NCBI GenBank assembly: GCA_035532215.1
Contig: DATKRK010000313.1
Coordinates: 1-55,950 of the forward strand
DNA length: 55,950 nucleotides
Direction of reading: 5' to 3'
DNA from: JAICIG01 sp035532215
GTDB taxonomy: Bacteria; Planctomycetota; Planctomycetia; Pirellulales; JAICIG01
Shown here: in pieces, positions 17,859 through 26,567 of the stretch
Layout: every line of letters starts with the position of its first letter
Numbering within the stretch: the first letter of the stretch is position 1
The notes under the pieces: generated by a model
The model's database searches: none
Told to the model about the DNA's origin: nothing
What the model saw: only the letters and a program-made list of their open reading frames with translations
Program-made: the position numbers and the translations under genes

Positions 17859-19790
17859 ATGTGCGGCATCACGGGAGCAGTCTGGACCGACGCGGGAGAG
17901 CCGATCGAGCGCGCCACGCTCAAGCGCATGACCGACGCGCTGGCTCATCGCGGGCCGGACGACGAGGGCGTCTATACGAGCCATCTGGCCGCGCACGCCT
18001 ACGCGGGCGCCTTGGCCGGCGTAGCGCTGGGCTTTCGCCGGCTGTCGATCATCGACGTCGCCACTGGCGCCCAGCCGCTGTCGAACGAAGACGGTTCGAT
18101 CTGGATCGTGTTCAACGGCGAGATCTACAACTACCTCACGCTGCGCAAGCGGCTCGAAGGCGCGGGCCACCAGTTTCGCACCTCGGGCGACAGCGAAACG
18201 CTCGTCCATCTCTACGAGGACGAAGGGATCGAATTCCTGCGGCACTTGGAGGGCATGTTCGCGCTGGCCCTGTGGGACGCCAACCACCGCCAGCTCATCC
18301 TGGCCCGCGATCGGCTGGGCAAAAAGCCGCTCGTCTATCGGCAAGAGCCCGAGCGGCTGCTGTTCGCCAGCGAATTGAAAAGCCTGCTCGAAGTTCCGGG
18401 CGTGCCGCGCGAGATCGACCCCGGCGCGATCGACGAGTATCTGACCTATCAGTACGTGCCGCACCCGAACACCATCTTTCGCGGCATCCACAAGCTGCCG
18501 CCCGGCCACTACGCCGTCTACCGAGATCGGCAGCTTCGCGTCGCCAGCTATTGGAATCCCGACTTTACGCAGCAGCTCGCCCGCCCGGCGGCCGAGTACC
18601 GCGACGAGCTGCGCACGAGCTTGACCGCGGCGGTCGAAAAGCGGCTGCAAAGCGACGTGCCGCTCGGGGCGTTTCTCTCCGGCGGCGTCGATTCGTCGAT
18701 CGTCGTCGTGCTGATGACGAAGCTGGCGAAGGAACCGGTGCGAACGTTTTCGATCGGCTTTCCGGTCGCCGAATTCGACGAGACGAGTTACGCGCGAGAG
18801 GTTTCGCAACACCTGGGCACGATCCACCAGGAATTCCGCGTCGAGCCCGACGCCGTGGAGATTCTGCCCAAGCTGGTCTGGTACTACGACGAGCCGTTCG
18901 CCGACAGTTCGGCCGTGCCGACTTATTACGTCTCGAAGCTTACGCGGCAGCAGGTCACCGTGGCTTTGACGGGCGACGGCGGCGACGAGCTGTTCGCCGG
19001 CTATCCACGCTATCGGGCCGTCGAGATCGGCAGTTGGGCCGACCGCTTGCCGCGCCCGGCGATGAAGCTGTTGGCCGGCGACTTCTGGCAGCGCTTGCCC
19101 AGCGGCCAGCGGCAAAAGTCTTACCTGCGCCGCTTCAAACGGCTGGTGGGTTCGCTGAACCTGTCCGCCGAGCGGAGGTACCTCGACTGGATTTCGATCT
19201 TCAACGAAGTCCGCCGGGCCGAACTGTACGACGATGCGTTCATCGCCCGGCTGCCCGAGAGCGATCCGTTCGATTTCCTGTCGGCCGCCTTCGCCCGCAG
19301 CCGGGGCCGCGATCCGATCACGGCGACGAGTCTGGCCGATCTGACGACTTACCTGCCGTGCGATTTGCTGACCAAGGTCGATATCGCCTCGATGGCCAAC
19401 GGCCTGGAATGCCGCCAGCCGTTTTTGGACCATCGGGTGGTGGAACTGGCGGCGGCCATGCCGCTGAAGCTGAAATACCGCTCTGGGCGGGGGAAGCACA
19501 TCTTGAAGGAAGTTTTCGGGAATCTGCTGCCGGCGTCGATTTGGCGCCGCAAGAAGATGGGGTTCGGCGTGCCGCTCGCGCATTGGTTCCGTTACGAGCT
19601 GAAAGATTTTGCCCGAGACGCGCTGTTGGACTCGCGGGCCTTGAATCGCGGCTATTTTCGCCCCGAGGCCGTGCGAAGTCTGGTCGAAGACCATCAGACA
19701 GGCCGATACGACCATAGTTACCGTTTGTGGGCGCTGTTGGTGTTGGAGCTTTGGCACCGCGAGTGGATCGACCGGCCGGCGGCGAGCTAA
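17859..19790 (+). CDS. asnB: Asparagine synthetase, glutamine-hydrolysing
   Basis: Converts aspartate, ATP and glutamine to asparagine. The N-terminal class II glutamine amidotransferase domain begins with the catalytic Cys2 (MCGITGAVW) and includes RGPDDEGVY. The synthetase domain has the ATP-pyrophosphatase loop SGGVDSS near residue 274 and GDGGDELFAGYPRYRA. The 643-residue length fits the AsnB family, some members of which work in exopolysaccharide or peptide modification clusters; nothing nearby suggests that here. The start is fixed by Cys2. GAGGG precedes the ATG closely. Confidence 0.95.
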   Translation: MCGITGAVWTDAGEPIERATLKRMTDALAHRGPDDEGVYTSHLAAHAYAGALAGVALGFRRLSIIDVATGAQPLSNEDGSIWIVFNGEIYNYLTLRKRLEGAGHQFRTSGDSETLVHLYEDEGIEFLRHLEGMFALALWDANHRQLILARDRLGKKPLVYRQEPERLLFASELKSLLEVPGVPREIDPGAIDEYLTYQYVPHPNTIFRGIHKLPPGHYAVYRDRQLRVASYWNPDFTQQLARPAAEYRDELRTSLTAAVEKRLQSDVPLGAFLSGGVDSSIVVVLMTKLAKEPVRTFSIGFPVAEFDETSYAREVSQHLGTIHQEFRVEPDAVEILPKLVWYYDEPFADSSAVPTYYVSKLTRQQVTVALTGDGGDELFAGYPRYRAVEIGSWADRLPRPAMKLLAGDFWQRLPSGQRQKSYLRRFKRLVGSLNLSAERRYLDWISIFNEVRRAELYDDAFIARLPESDPFDFLSAAFARSRGRDPITATSLADLTTYLPCDLLTKVDIASMANGLECRQPFLDHRVVELAAAMPLKLKYRSGRGKHILKEVFGNLLPASIWRRKKMGFGVPLAHWFRYELKDFARDALLDSRALNRGYFRPEAVRSLVEDHQTGRYDHSYRLWALLVLELWHREWIDRPAAS

Positions 19791-19875
19791 ACAGCGGCGT
19801 TATCGCGCACGGGACTTTAGCCGCCTGTGCGGAATCGATAGACTGTGCTATTACTGCCGGCTGCGAAACATCATG

Positions 19876-19962
19876 GAGCCGGAGGCGTCAGCTGGCGAGC
19901 CGGAGGCGTCAGCCTCCGGGTCGGACCGCCGCGCACCCGGAGGCTGACGCCTCCGGCTCGCC
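19876..19962. repeat. Nested copies of the GGCGAGCCGGAGGCGTCAG family
   Basis: A 28-bp unit at 19894-19921 and its reverse complement at 19935-19962 are separated by 13 bases. They are preceded at 19876-19893 by a partial tandem copy (GAGCCGGAGGCGTCAGCT). The cluster lies between asnB and glgC and would form a long hairpin in RNA. It may represent nested insertions or a deleted MITE-like element. Confidence 0.8.
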
Positions 19963-20040
19963 TGGGTCGAAAGCTGCAATCCGCCGTACGCGGCACTACA
20001 TATTCCGGGCGGAATCGTCCGCCGCTTGACGAGCAATCGC

Positions 20041-20046
20041 AGGAGG
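20041..20046 (+). promoter_or_regulatory. Ribosome binding site of glgC
   Basis: A perfect AGGAGG lies eight bases before the ATG at 20055. It decides the start against the open frame running upstream to 19845 through the repeat cluster. Confidence 0.8.
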
Positions 20047-20054
20047 AAGTCGTT

Positions 20055-21320
20055 ATGGATAAGGTGTTGGCCGTGGTCTTGGCGGGCGGAAAAGGGTCGC
20101 GGCTCGAGCCGCTGACCAGAGATCGGGCCAAACCGGCGGTGCCTTTCGGCGGCGCTTACCGCATCATCGACTTCACGCTGTCGAACTGTCTGAACAGCGG
20201 GCTGCGCAAAATCCTGATGCTCACGCAGTACAAGGCGATGAGCCTCGATCGGCACATCAATCTCGGTTGGCGCCGGTTTCTGTGCCGCGAACTGGGCGAG
20301 TTCATCGACGTCGTGCCGCCGCAGCAGCGCATCGACGAGCATTGGTACAAAGGCACGGCCGATGCCGTCTACCAGAACATCTACACGCTGGAAAAAGAAC
20401 AGCCCGACTACGTCGTCATCCTGGCCGGCGATCACATCTACAAGATGGATTACATGCAGATGGTCGAGGCCCACAAGGCGACCGGCGCCGACGTGACGGT
20501 GGCGGCCCTGCGCGTAAAGGCGGAAGAGGCGGTCCACTTCGGCGTGATCCAGGTCGAGAAAGACTGCCGCATCGTCGAGTTCCAAGAGAAGCCCAAGAGC
20601 GACGCCAAAACCATTCCCGGCGACGACGCGCACATCCTGGCTTCGATGGGCATTTACGTGTTCGCGGCCCGCTTCATGTTCGAGCAGCTCTGCCAGGACG
20701 CCACGCGCAAGAACAGCCAGCACGACTTCGGCCGCAACATCATCCCCGAACTGATCCACTCGCACCGCGTCTACGCCTACCCGTTCCACGACAAGAACCG
20801 CAAGACCGACGCCTACTGGCGCGACGTGGGCACGCTCGACGCCTATTTCGAAGCGAACATGGACCTGGTGTCCGTCGATCCGCTGTTGAACATGTACGAC
20901 GAAGACTGGCCGATTCGCACCTATCATCCCACGCTGGCCCCGCCGAAATTCGTGTTCGCGGAAACCAGCCCCAACGGCCGCCGCGGGCAAGCGCTCGACA
21001 GCATCGTCTGCCCGGGGTCGGTCCTCTCGGGCGGCAGCGTCGAGCGATCGGTCGTGGGATCGAACGTCCGCGTCAACAGCTACTCGCACGTCGAAGACTC
21101 GATCCTGTTCGAGGGCGTCGATATCGGCCGCCACGCCAAAGTCCGCCGGGCGATCATCGACAAGGGCGTTCACATTCCGCCGGGCGTCGAGGTCGGCTAC
21201 GACCACGAGCACGACCGGGCCCGCGGCTTCACGGTCAGCGAGGGCGGCATCGTGGTGATCGCCAAGGCCTACGGCGCCGAGCACTTCGTCGAGGCCGAAG
21301 CGGCGCACACGGGCAGGTAG
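20055..21320 (+). CDS. glgC: Glucose-1-phosphate adenylyltransferase (ADP-glucose pyrophosphorylase)
   Basis: Makes ADP-glucose for glycogen synthesis from ATP and glucose-1-phosphate. The nucleotidyltransferase motif is AGGKGSRLEPLT at residues 10-21. GDHIYKMDY and IVEFQEKPK follow, and the C-terminal left-handed beta-helix is suggested by GSVLSGGSVERSVVGSNVRV. At 421 residues it matches bacterial GlgC. The ATG at 20055 is supported by an AGGAGG. No glycogen synthase or branching enzyme is in the window, but two phosphorylases are. Allosteric regulation is expected from the family and cannot be confirmed here. Confidence 0.96.
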   Translation: MDKVLAVVLAGGKGSRLEPLTRDRAKPAVPFGGAYRIIDFTLSNCLNSGLRKILMLTQYKAMSLDRHINLGWRRFLCRELGEFIDVVPPQQRIDEHWYKGTADAVYQNIYTLEKEQPDYVVILAGDHIYKMDYMQMVEAHKATGADVTVAALRVKAEEAVHFGVIQVEKDCRIVEFQEKPKSDAKTIPGDDAHILASMGIYVFAARFMFEQLCQDATRKNSQHDFGRNIIPELIHSHRVYAYPFHDKNRKTDAYWRDVGTLDAYFEANMDLVSVDPLLNMYDEDWPIRTYHPTLAPPKFVFAETSPNGRRGQALDSIVCPGSVLSGGSVERSVVGSNVRVNSYSHVEDSILFEGVDIGRHAKVRRAIIDKGVHIPPGVEVGYDHEHDRARGFTVSEGGIVVIAKAYGAEHFVEAEAAHTGR

Positions 21321-21351
21321 TGCTCTGCCAGCTATGTTTTGACGAATACTG

Positions 21352-21427
21352 GCAGCCAGGGTGGCTGGCGGCAGAGCCTAGGCGATGCCCCAGCGAACTG
21401 GACCTTCGCCTAGCCTCAGACCCAGCC
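21352..21427 (-). repeat. Diverged copy of the GGGTGCCTGG-ended element
   Basis: The reverse complement of this segment matches 36756-36832 over most of its length. Shared blocks include CGCTGGGGCATCGC and GCTCTGCCGCCAG, plus GGGCGAAG/AGGCGAAG-like sequence. It lies just downstream of glgC. The copy in the pilin operon is better preserved. Confidence 0.7.
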
Positions 21428-21477
21428 GCCCATCAATTCAAGTTCGCTGAGGCGCCAGGGCAGGCGCGCAAAAAAAA

Positions 21478-21531
21478 CTCCCGGAAAGAACGGGTCCCAG
21501 GGGGGCAAAGGACGCCATCCGTTTCCGGGAG
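21478..21531. repeat. 10-bp inverted repeat with 34-base loop
   Basis: CTCCCGGAAA at 21478-21487 and TTTCCGGGAG at 21522-21531 are perfect complements. A run of A precedes the left arm, so on the minus strand the hairpin is followed by a T-run. That makes it a possible terminator for minus-strand transcription, although no minus-strand gene was recognised between 22362 and here other than the oxidoreductase. Confidence 0.45.
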
Positions 21532-22021
21532 CGATTGGACGCTCGTCGAGCGAGTCGCACCTGTCCGTCTCGCCAGCGGCCCTATCCGTCTCGTCGGCGG
21601 TCCCTTTCGCTAAAGGGCGCTTTGCCGTCGAACGGACGTCCGGGTCGATCGACTTCTCACTGCTATGCGAAGCGGGCCGCAAGCATCCATGCCGGCGGAC
21701 ATCGCCTCGTGGTCCGCAGGAAAGCTTGCGCCTTCCCAGGTGCAGACCCAACCACGTGGTTCACGATTGTTTCGCTGTCGCACGCCTGGCTGGCCGCTTG
21801 CGGCGGCCGCATCAAGCGTGCTCATGAGGCGGGGAGAATAAGAAATTCGCTGAGCAGGGTCAAGGCCGGTTTCGAGCCCTTTTTTGCCGCGTTTTTTTGG
21901 GGCGTCCGGGCCAGCTGCGCCCGCTTCGAACGGCTCGCGATTCCCGATCCGTATTCGATCCGTGTCTCATCCGTGGCTTGAGGCGATCTTCGTGGCTCGA
22001 GGCGATCTTCGGCGCTAGGAG

Positions 22022-22138
22022 ATCACGAAAACGCGAAAGAACGAAAACACGAAACGGAAGACCATCATTGACGGGCGGAGTGCCGCAGAACGTCTCGGGC
22101 TTCGCGGCGGATGCTTGCCGCTTTCGCGCTTTCGTGAT
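22022..22138. repeat. 117-bp element with 18-bp inverted ends (cgaaaacgcgaaag family)
   Basis: The left end ATCACGAAAACGCGAAAG and the right end CTTTCGCGCTTTCGTGAT are reverse complements with one mismatch. The left end continues into further cgaaaac/cgaaac units. Size and layout parallel the elements at 4519-4645 and 28034-28162. Confidence 0.75.
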
Positions 22139-22361
22139 TGATATTTCGGCCGGCCAGCTTCATTTCTGTCAGCCCCATCCTCACGGACAAGACGCGCAGC
22201 ACGACGGAGCGCCGGCGCGCAAAACAGGCGCGAAGCGCACCGAGATCAAGAACCGGTCGATGCCGTCCTTGCCTATCTCGACGCTCTTCGCGCCTGCCGG
22301 GAAATCGTACTTGTCGGATTTCCGAGACGGATTTGCGCTACGACTCTTCTCTCCAGAGGGC

Positions 22362-23675
22362 TCAGACCACTTTCGTCTGGCCGGGCACGGCGATGAACGG
22401 CGTCGGCGGAGCGGCGTCGAAGGCGTAGTGCTCGGGCGCCAGGCTCTTTTGCGAGTTGATCGCTTCGTCCCAGGTAATCATCTTGCCCGAATAGGTACAC
22501 ATCCGGCCCAGGATGGAAGTCATCGAGCTGAAGGCGCCGTTCTCGGCTTCGTTGTACGGATTGCCCGAACGAATGCTGGCGATCAGATCGTCGTGCTCGA
22601 CCTGGTACGGATTCGGATTCTCGCCGCGATAGCGCCACTTGTCGCCCGCGCTGTCGATCCGCGCGCTGCTGATGTCGGCCACGCCCTTGCTGCCGTGCGC
22701 ATGCTCGGAGACGCTGTCCCAGCAGCCGGGGATATGGCGGCAGTAGCTGAACATCCGCGAGCCGTCGGGGTATTCGAACTCCACGGCGTGATGGTCGTAA
22801 ATCTCGCCGAACTGCTCGCCGGTGCGCACCTGCCGCCCGCCCATGCCTTCGGCCTTCACCGGGTGCGCGTTCTTCAGCCAGTTGCTCACGTCGAGGTTGT
22901 GGATGTGCTGCTCGACGATGTGGTCGCCGCAGAGCCAGTTGAAGTAGTACCAGTTGCGCATCTGGTACTCCATGTCGGTCTGGCCTTCCTCGCGCGGATG
23001 GACCCACACGCCGGCGCCGTTCCAGTAGACGCGAGTGCAAAGGATGTCGCCGATGGCGCCGTCTTGCAGCCGCTTGATCGTTTCCAAGTAGCTCTTCTGG
23101 TGATGCCGCTGCAAGCCCACGCCGACCGCCAGGTTCTTCTGCTTGGCCGCTTCGGCGGCCGCCAGCACCGCGCGCACGCCAGGGGCGTCGACCGCCACCG
23201 GTTTCTCCATGAACACGTGCTTGCCCGCGTCGACCGCCGCGGCGAAGTGAATCGGGCGGAAACCGGGCGGCGTGGCCAGGACGATCAGATCGATGCCGGC
23301 GGCCAGCACGTTCTTGTAAGCGTCGAAGCCGACGAACTGGCGCTCCTTGGGCACGTCGATCCGCTCGGCGATGCCTTCCTCTTTCTTGAGGTTGTTCAAG
23401 CTGTCGTTCAAGCGCTTTTCGAAGGCGTCGCCCATCGCGACCAACTTGACGTTGCTCTTGACGTGCAGCGCTTGGCTGGCGGCGCCGGCGCCGCGACCGC
23501 CGCAGCCGACCAGGCCGATCTTGATCGTGTCGTCGCCCGCGGCATGCGCCGAGCGCGCGATGCTCAGGCTGCCGACCAACCCGGCGCCCGCCGCGGCCAG
23601 GCTCGAGGTTTTCAGGAAATCGCGCCGCGAGGGCACGACGATGCGTTGGGGCTGTGCCTGGGCAGGATCGCTCAT
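22362..23675 (-). CDS. Gfo/Idh/MocA-family oxidoreductase with Tat signal
   Basis: A 437-residue NAD(P)-dependent oxidoreductase exported by the Tat route. The twin-arginine motif RRDFLK near residue 18 is followed by a hydrophobic stretch rich in Ala, Gly and Leu and a likely cleavage site at ARSAHAAG. The Rossmann motif is GLVGCGGRGAG and the family EKP motif is in VFMEKPVAVD. The substrate is probably a sugar or cyclitol but is unknown. The ATG at 23675 (MSDPAQ) places the Tat motif at the usual distance; upstream codons read through a palindromic repeat. Such secreted family members are very numerous in planctomycetes. Confidence 0.92.
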   Translation of the reverse strand: MSDPAQAQPQRIVVPSRRDFLKTSSLAAAGAGLVGSLSIARSAHAAGDDTIKIGLVGCGGRGAGAASQALHVKSNVKLVAMGDAFEKRLNDSLNNLKKEEGIAERIDVPKERQFVGFDAYKNVLAAGIDLIVLATPPGFRPIHFAAAVDAGKHVFMEKPVAVDAPGVRAVLAAAEAAKQKNLAVGVGLQRHHQKSYLETIKRLQDGAIGDILCTRVYWNGAGVWVHPREEGQTDMEYQMRNWYYFNWLCGDHIVEQHIHNLDVSNWLKNAHPVKAEGMGGRQVRTGEQFGEIYDHHAVEFEYPDGSRMFSYCRHIPGCWDSVSEHAHGSKGVADISSARIDSAGDKWRYRGENPNPYQVEHDDLIASIRSGNPYNEAENGAFSSMTSILGRMCTYSGKMITWDEAINSQKSLAPEHYAFDAAPPTPFIAVPGQTKVV

Positions 23676-23722
23676 GTTTTTCGTCTCCGCGTCGTAAAAA
23701 GGGGAGTAAAACCGTTTCGGTA

Positions 23723-23744
23723 GGGCAGACATTTCTGTCTGCCC
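23723..23744. repeat. Palindrome GGGCAGACA/TGTCTGCCC upstream of oxidoreductase gene
   Basis: A perfect 9-bp inverted repeat with a TTTC loop, about 50 bases upstream of the oxidoreductase start, followed by degenerate copies of tctgtccgcccc. A similar palindrome, GGCAGG/CCTGCC, is at 23925-23940. It could be an operator, but its GGCAGACATTTCTGTCTGCC form looks like a dispersed repeat. Confidence 0.5.
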
Positions 23745-23781
23745 CATTCGTCTGTCCGCCCCGTCCGCCCCGTTCGTCTCT

Positions 23782-23819
23782 CTTTTACATAGGCATTTAT
23801 GCCTGGGCTATGTAAAAAC
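23782..23819. repeat. Collapsed copy of the composite three-hairpin element
   Basis: CTTTTACATAGGCATTTATG followed by CCTGGGCTATGTAAAAAC joins the two outer ends of the element seen at 2819-2970 and 55751-55915. The interior and the left CCCA are missing. It looks like the product of an internal deletion or excision. Confidence 0.65.
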
Positions 23820-23940
23820 ATTCATTCGCCGCTACGCGGCTGTCTCGCACAACAATTAACGTTCGATAGCTCAGCGCCTCTGTCCCTGGCAGGCTCAATC
23901 GAGGCAGGCTACTCAATAACGGCAGGCAGGAATGCCTGCC

Positions 23941-25008
23941 CTACTGCCGGTTCGGGTCGTGCTGGTCCAAGTCGATTTCGTATTTGGCCTTCTCCTCCGC
24001 CGTCGGTTCGGCCAGCGGGCGGACGACGCGAAAGCCGACGAACAGCGCGTCGGTATAATACCAGATGCTCTGCGGAATCTGCGGATCTTGCTGCTTCCAG
24101 TCCTTGTGGCTGCCGCGGCGAGCGGCGCTGCGCAGGCCCTCGGGGTCGTCATCCCAAGAGCCGCCGCGAACGACGCACGGCTCGATCTTCTTCGGCACGG
24201 CAAACGGATTCACGGCCGCATGGGCGGCCAACTGCTGGTAGAAGTCGGGCGCGTACTGGTCGCAGCACCACTCTGAGACGTTGCCGTGCATGTCGAGCAG
24301 GCCCCAGGGATTCGGCTTCTTGCGGCCGACCGGGTGATAGGCGTCTTCGCTGTTGTCGTACGACCAGGCGTACTCGTCCAGCTTGCTCGCATCGTCGCCG
24401 AACGAATAGGCGGTCGTCGTGCCGGCGCGGCAGGCGTATTCCCATTCGGCTTCGGTCGGCAGCCGATAATAGCGGCCGGTCTTGGCGGAGAGCCACTGGC
24501 AGTATTTCTTGGCGGCCAACTGCGTCATGCAGATCGCCGGATAGCCGTCCTTGCCCATGCCGAAGGTCATGTCGGTGTAAGGCTTCGTCGGCCGGGCGAC
24601 GACGTCGGACAACTTGTCGAGCGCGGTCGGCTCGCCGCCGAACTGCTTGCGGCGAGCAACGTCGAGCTTGAACATGAAGATTTCATATTCGTCCCAGGTG
24701 ACTTCGCACTTGCCCATCCAGAAGGGCGAAACCTGCGCCTCGTGGACCGGGCTTTCGTCGGGCTTATGCCCCGGTTCGTCATCGGGGCTGCCCATGCGGA
24801 ACGTGCCGCCGGGAATCGGCAGCATCTCGAAGGCAACCTTCGCGTCGGTGATGCGGTCGGTATAGGGCTTCATCTCCGCTTCGGTTTTGGCCGCCGCGTC
24901 GAGAACTTCCAGCACCGGCGGTGCGGCGCCTTCCGCCGCCCAAGCGGGTTGGCCGGTTGCCGCGCAGGCCATCGCGATGCTCGCACGGACGAGCAGTTTC
25001 TTGGACAT
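23941..25008 (-). CDS. Secreted SUMF1/formylglycine-generating-enzyme-like domain protein
   Basis: A 355-residue protein with a signal peptide (MSKKLLVRASIAMACAATG, cleavage near QPAWAAE). A sulfatase-modifying-factor domain follows: IPGGTFRMGSPDDEPGHKPD, YRLPTEAEWEYACRAGTTT, GLLDMHGNVSEWCCD, CVVRGGSWDDDPEGLRSAARR. The paired active-site cysteines of true formylglycine-generating enzymes (C-x4-C near the C-terminus) are not evident, and no sulfatase is adjacent. It is therefore probably a ligand-binding or structural SUMF1 protein. The ATG at 25008 gives a normal signal peptide. It is transcribed divergently from the ApbE gene, 98 bases away. Confidence 0.85.
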   Translation of the reverse strand: MSKKLLVRASIAMACAATGQPAWAAEGAAPPVLEVLDAAAKTEAEMKPYTDRITDAKVAFEMLPIPGGTFRMGSPDDEPGHKPDESPVHEAQVSPFWMGKCEVTWDEYEIFMFKLDVARRKQFGGEPTALDKLSDVVARPTKPYTDMTFGMGKDGYPAICMTQLAAKKYCQWLSAKTGRYYRLPTEAEWEYACRAGTTTAYSFGDDASKLDEYAWSYDNSEDAYHPVGRKKPNPWGLLDMHGNVSEWCCDQYAPDFYQQLAAHAAVNPFAVPKKIEPCVVRGGSWDDDPEGLRSAARRGSHKDWKQQDPQIPQSIWYYTDALFVGFRVVRPLAEPTAEEKAKYEIDLDQHDPNRQ

Positions 25009-25106
25009 GGATTGCCAGGCGCCCGCCCGGCGAAATAGGCTATACAAAAGCATCATGGAGTGTGGGCCTCAAAATCTGTACAGGCGGCGAAACGATCGAT
25101 CCCCAG

Positions 25107-26174
25107 ATGAAAAACCTAGCACACACAAGGCTTCGACCCGCCGAGAGGCTGGCCCCGTTGGCCGCCGCGCTGGCCCTGGGCCTGCTTGCTCCGCGTGAGC
25201 AAGCGAGAGCCGCGGAACTCGTCCGCTCGGAGTTCCAGCAGGTCCACATGGGGGTTCCGATCAAGCTGATATTGTATTCCGCCGACGGGCCGACCGCAAA
25301 CAAGGCGGCCGACGCTGCCTACGCGCGAATCGCCCAGATCGATCAGATCATGAGCGACTACAAAGCGGACAGCGAGCTGTCGCAGCTCAGTCGCACCGCC
25401 GGCAGCGGCCGCGCGGTTCCGCTGAGCGACGATTTATGGACGGTCTTGAGCCAGGCCCAGAAATTATCCGAGGCGACCGGCGGCGCCTTCGACGCGACCG
25501 TCGGCCCTTACGTCCGCCTGTGGCGCCGAGCGCGCCGCTCGCGCGAATTCCCCTCGGCCGAGCGGCTGGCCGAGGCCCGGCAGGCGGTCGGCTTTCGGCG
25601 CCTGAGACTCGACGAAAAACGGCGTACGGCCGAATTGCTCGCCGCCGGCATGCGGCTCGACCTGGGCGGAATCGCCGCCGGTTACGCCGCCGACGAGGCC
25701 CTGAAGGTAATCAAAGGTCACGGCGTCGAGCGCGTGTTGATCGACATCAGCGGCGACATTCTGGCCGGCGAGCCGCCCCCCGGGCGCAACGCCTGGAGAA
25801 TCGGCATCGCCCCGACGACGCCATCCGGTCCGCCGACGCGCTACGTGGCTTTGCGCAACGCGGCGCTCACGGTTTCGGGCGATGCCTTTCAGCACGTCGC
25901 AATCGAGGGCCGGCGATATTCGCACATCGTCGACCCGCGCACCGGCATCGGCCTGACCGATCAGAGCAGCGTGACCGTCGTCGCGCCCGCCTGCATCACG
26001 GCCGACAGCCTGGCGACGGCCGTCAGCGTACTGGGGCCCGAGCAAGGCTTGAAGCTGATCGAGCAAACGCCCGGCGCCGCCGCACTCGTCGTGCGCAACC
26101 TTGACGGCCAGCTCGAAACGCACGAATCGAAACGCATGCAGCAGTTCGAGATCGCACCCGAAGCAAAACCGTAG
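25107..26174 (+). CDS. apbE: FAD:protein FMN transferase (ApbE family)
   Basis: Attaches FMN covalently to Thr/Ser residues of proteins such as Na+-NQR or Rnf subunits, outside the cytoplasm. The product is 355 residues. The N-terminus has a hydrophobic export signal (LAPLAAALALGLLAP, cleavage near ARAAE) without an obvious lipobox. Family motifs include DQIMSDYKADSELSQL, GGAFDATVGPYVRLW, LDLGGIAAGYAADEAL and YSHIVDPRTGIG. The ATG at 25107 follows the divergent promoter region shared with the SUMF1 gene. No flavinylation target gene (nqrB/C, rnf, or an FMN-bind protein) is visible nearby. Confidence 0.93.
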   Translation: MKNLAHTRLRPAERLAPLAAALALGLLAPREQARAAELVRSEFQQVHMGVPIKLILYSADGPTANKAADAAYARIAQIDQIMSDYKADSELSQLSRTAGSGRAVPLSDDLWTVLSQAQKLSEATGGAFDATVGPYVRLWRRARRSREFPSAERLAEARQAVGFRRLRLDEKRRTAELLAAGMRLDLGGIAAGYAADEALKVIKGHGVERVLIDISGDILAGEPPPGRNAWRIGIAPTTPSGPPTRYVALRNAALTVSGDAFQHVAIEGRRYSHIVDPRTGIGLTDQSSVTVVAPACITADSLATAVSVLGPEQGLKLIEQTPGAAALVVRNLDGQLETHESKRMQQFEIAPEAKP

Positions 26175-26209
26175 GGTCGGGCGAGAGCCCCCTGCGATAA
26201 CTTTTACCG

Positions 26210-26302
26210 TCAAGCTTCGAAGCTTCCAACTTGGGGAATCAAGCAGTACTCGCACCGGTCGTGGGCTCGATGCCAGACGAGCTTGCGCAGCCCCTCGTCC
26301 AT
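26210..26302 (-). pseudogene. Truncated HNH endonuclease remnant
   Basis: One base after the stop of the 85-residue gene, an ATG at 26302 opens 30 codons reading MDEGLRKLVWHRAHDRCEYC followed by LIPQVGSFEA and a stop. The LVW-x-RA-x-DRCEYC-x-x-PQ pattern is the characteristic N-terminus of a large HNH-endonuclease family. The HNH core is missing, so this is a 3'-deleted remnant. The tight spacing with the upstream small gene suggests they were an operon. Too short for a functional nuclease. Confidence 0.75.
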
Positions 26303-26303
26303 A

Positions 26304-26561
26304 TCATCCCGATTGCGCGGCCAGATAGCGGCGCGCTTTCGCTTGAATGACGCCGATGATATCGGCCGCCTCGATGTAGCTCTTGTAGTCGCGATCTTCC
26401 TCGGGCGTCAGCGTGCCGGCATTGGCCTTGTCGGCCAAGGCATCGATATGAGCCTGGAGTTCAGGGTCTGCCCGAAGTTCGACGAGCTTTTGAGCGACCT
26501 GCGGCGTAAACGCCTCGGTCATCGGCTCCAGAAAGCGGTCGAGATAGTTGACTGTGGACAT
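26304..26561 (-). CDS. Small acidic protein, former partner of an HNH nuclease
   Basis: An 85-residue mostly helical protein (LDRFLEPMTEAFTPQVAQKL, VELRADPELQAHIDALADKA, LTPEEDRDYKSYIEAADIIG). It belongs to a family of small proteins I recall from planctomycetes and cyanobacteria, where it commonly precedes an HNH endonuclease. Its role is unknown; an antitoxin-like or immunity-like function for the nuclease is a guess. A perfect TATAAT six bases before the ATG would give a nearly leaderless transcript. The downstream nuclease is truncated, so this copy may be orphaned. Confidence 0.75.
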   Translation of the reverse strand: MSTVNYLDRFLEPMTEAFTPQVAQKLVELRADPELQAHIDALADKANAGTLTPEEDRDYKSYIEAADIIGVIQAKARRYLAAQSG

Positions 26562-26567
26562 ATATGA

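Larger units (their letters stand above)
21321..22361. other. Long intergenic region rich in repeats, no gene supported
   Basis: About 1 kb between glgC and the oxidoreductase stop. The short open frames have no family resemblance and are biased in Arg/Ser. It contains a diverged copy of the GGGTGCCTGG element (21352-21427), a 10-bp inverted repeat (21478-21531), repeated gaggcgatcttcg units near 21980-22012, and an inverted-repeat element at 22022-22138. It may be a landing zone for small elements or contain gene remnants too decayed to recognise. Confidence 0.5.

Noticed and set aside
17685..19757. A 690-codon minus-strand open frame opposite asparagine synthetase
   Set aside because: Antisense shadow. 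The plus-strand protein has all catalytic motifs; the antisense translation has no recognisable family features.
21535..21981. Possible gene of 148 codons between glgC and the oxidoreductase
   Set aside because: No start signal, Arg/Ser/Cys-rich translation without domain features, and overlap with several repeat elements.
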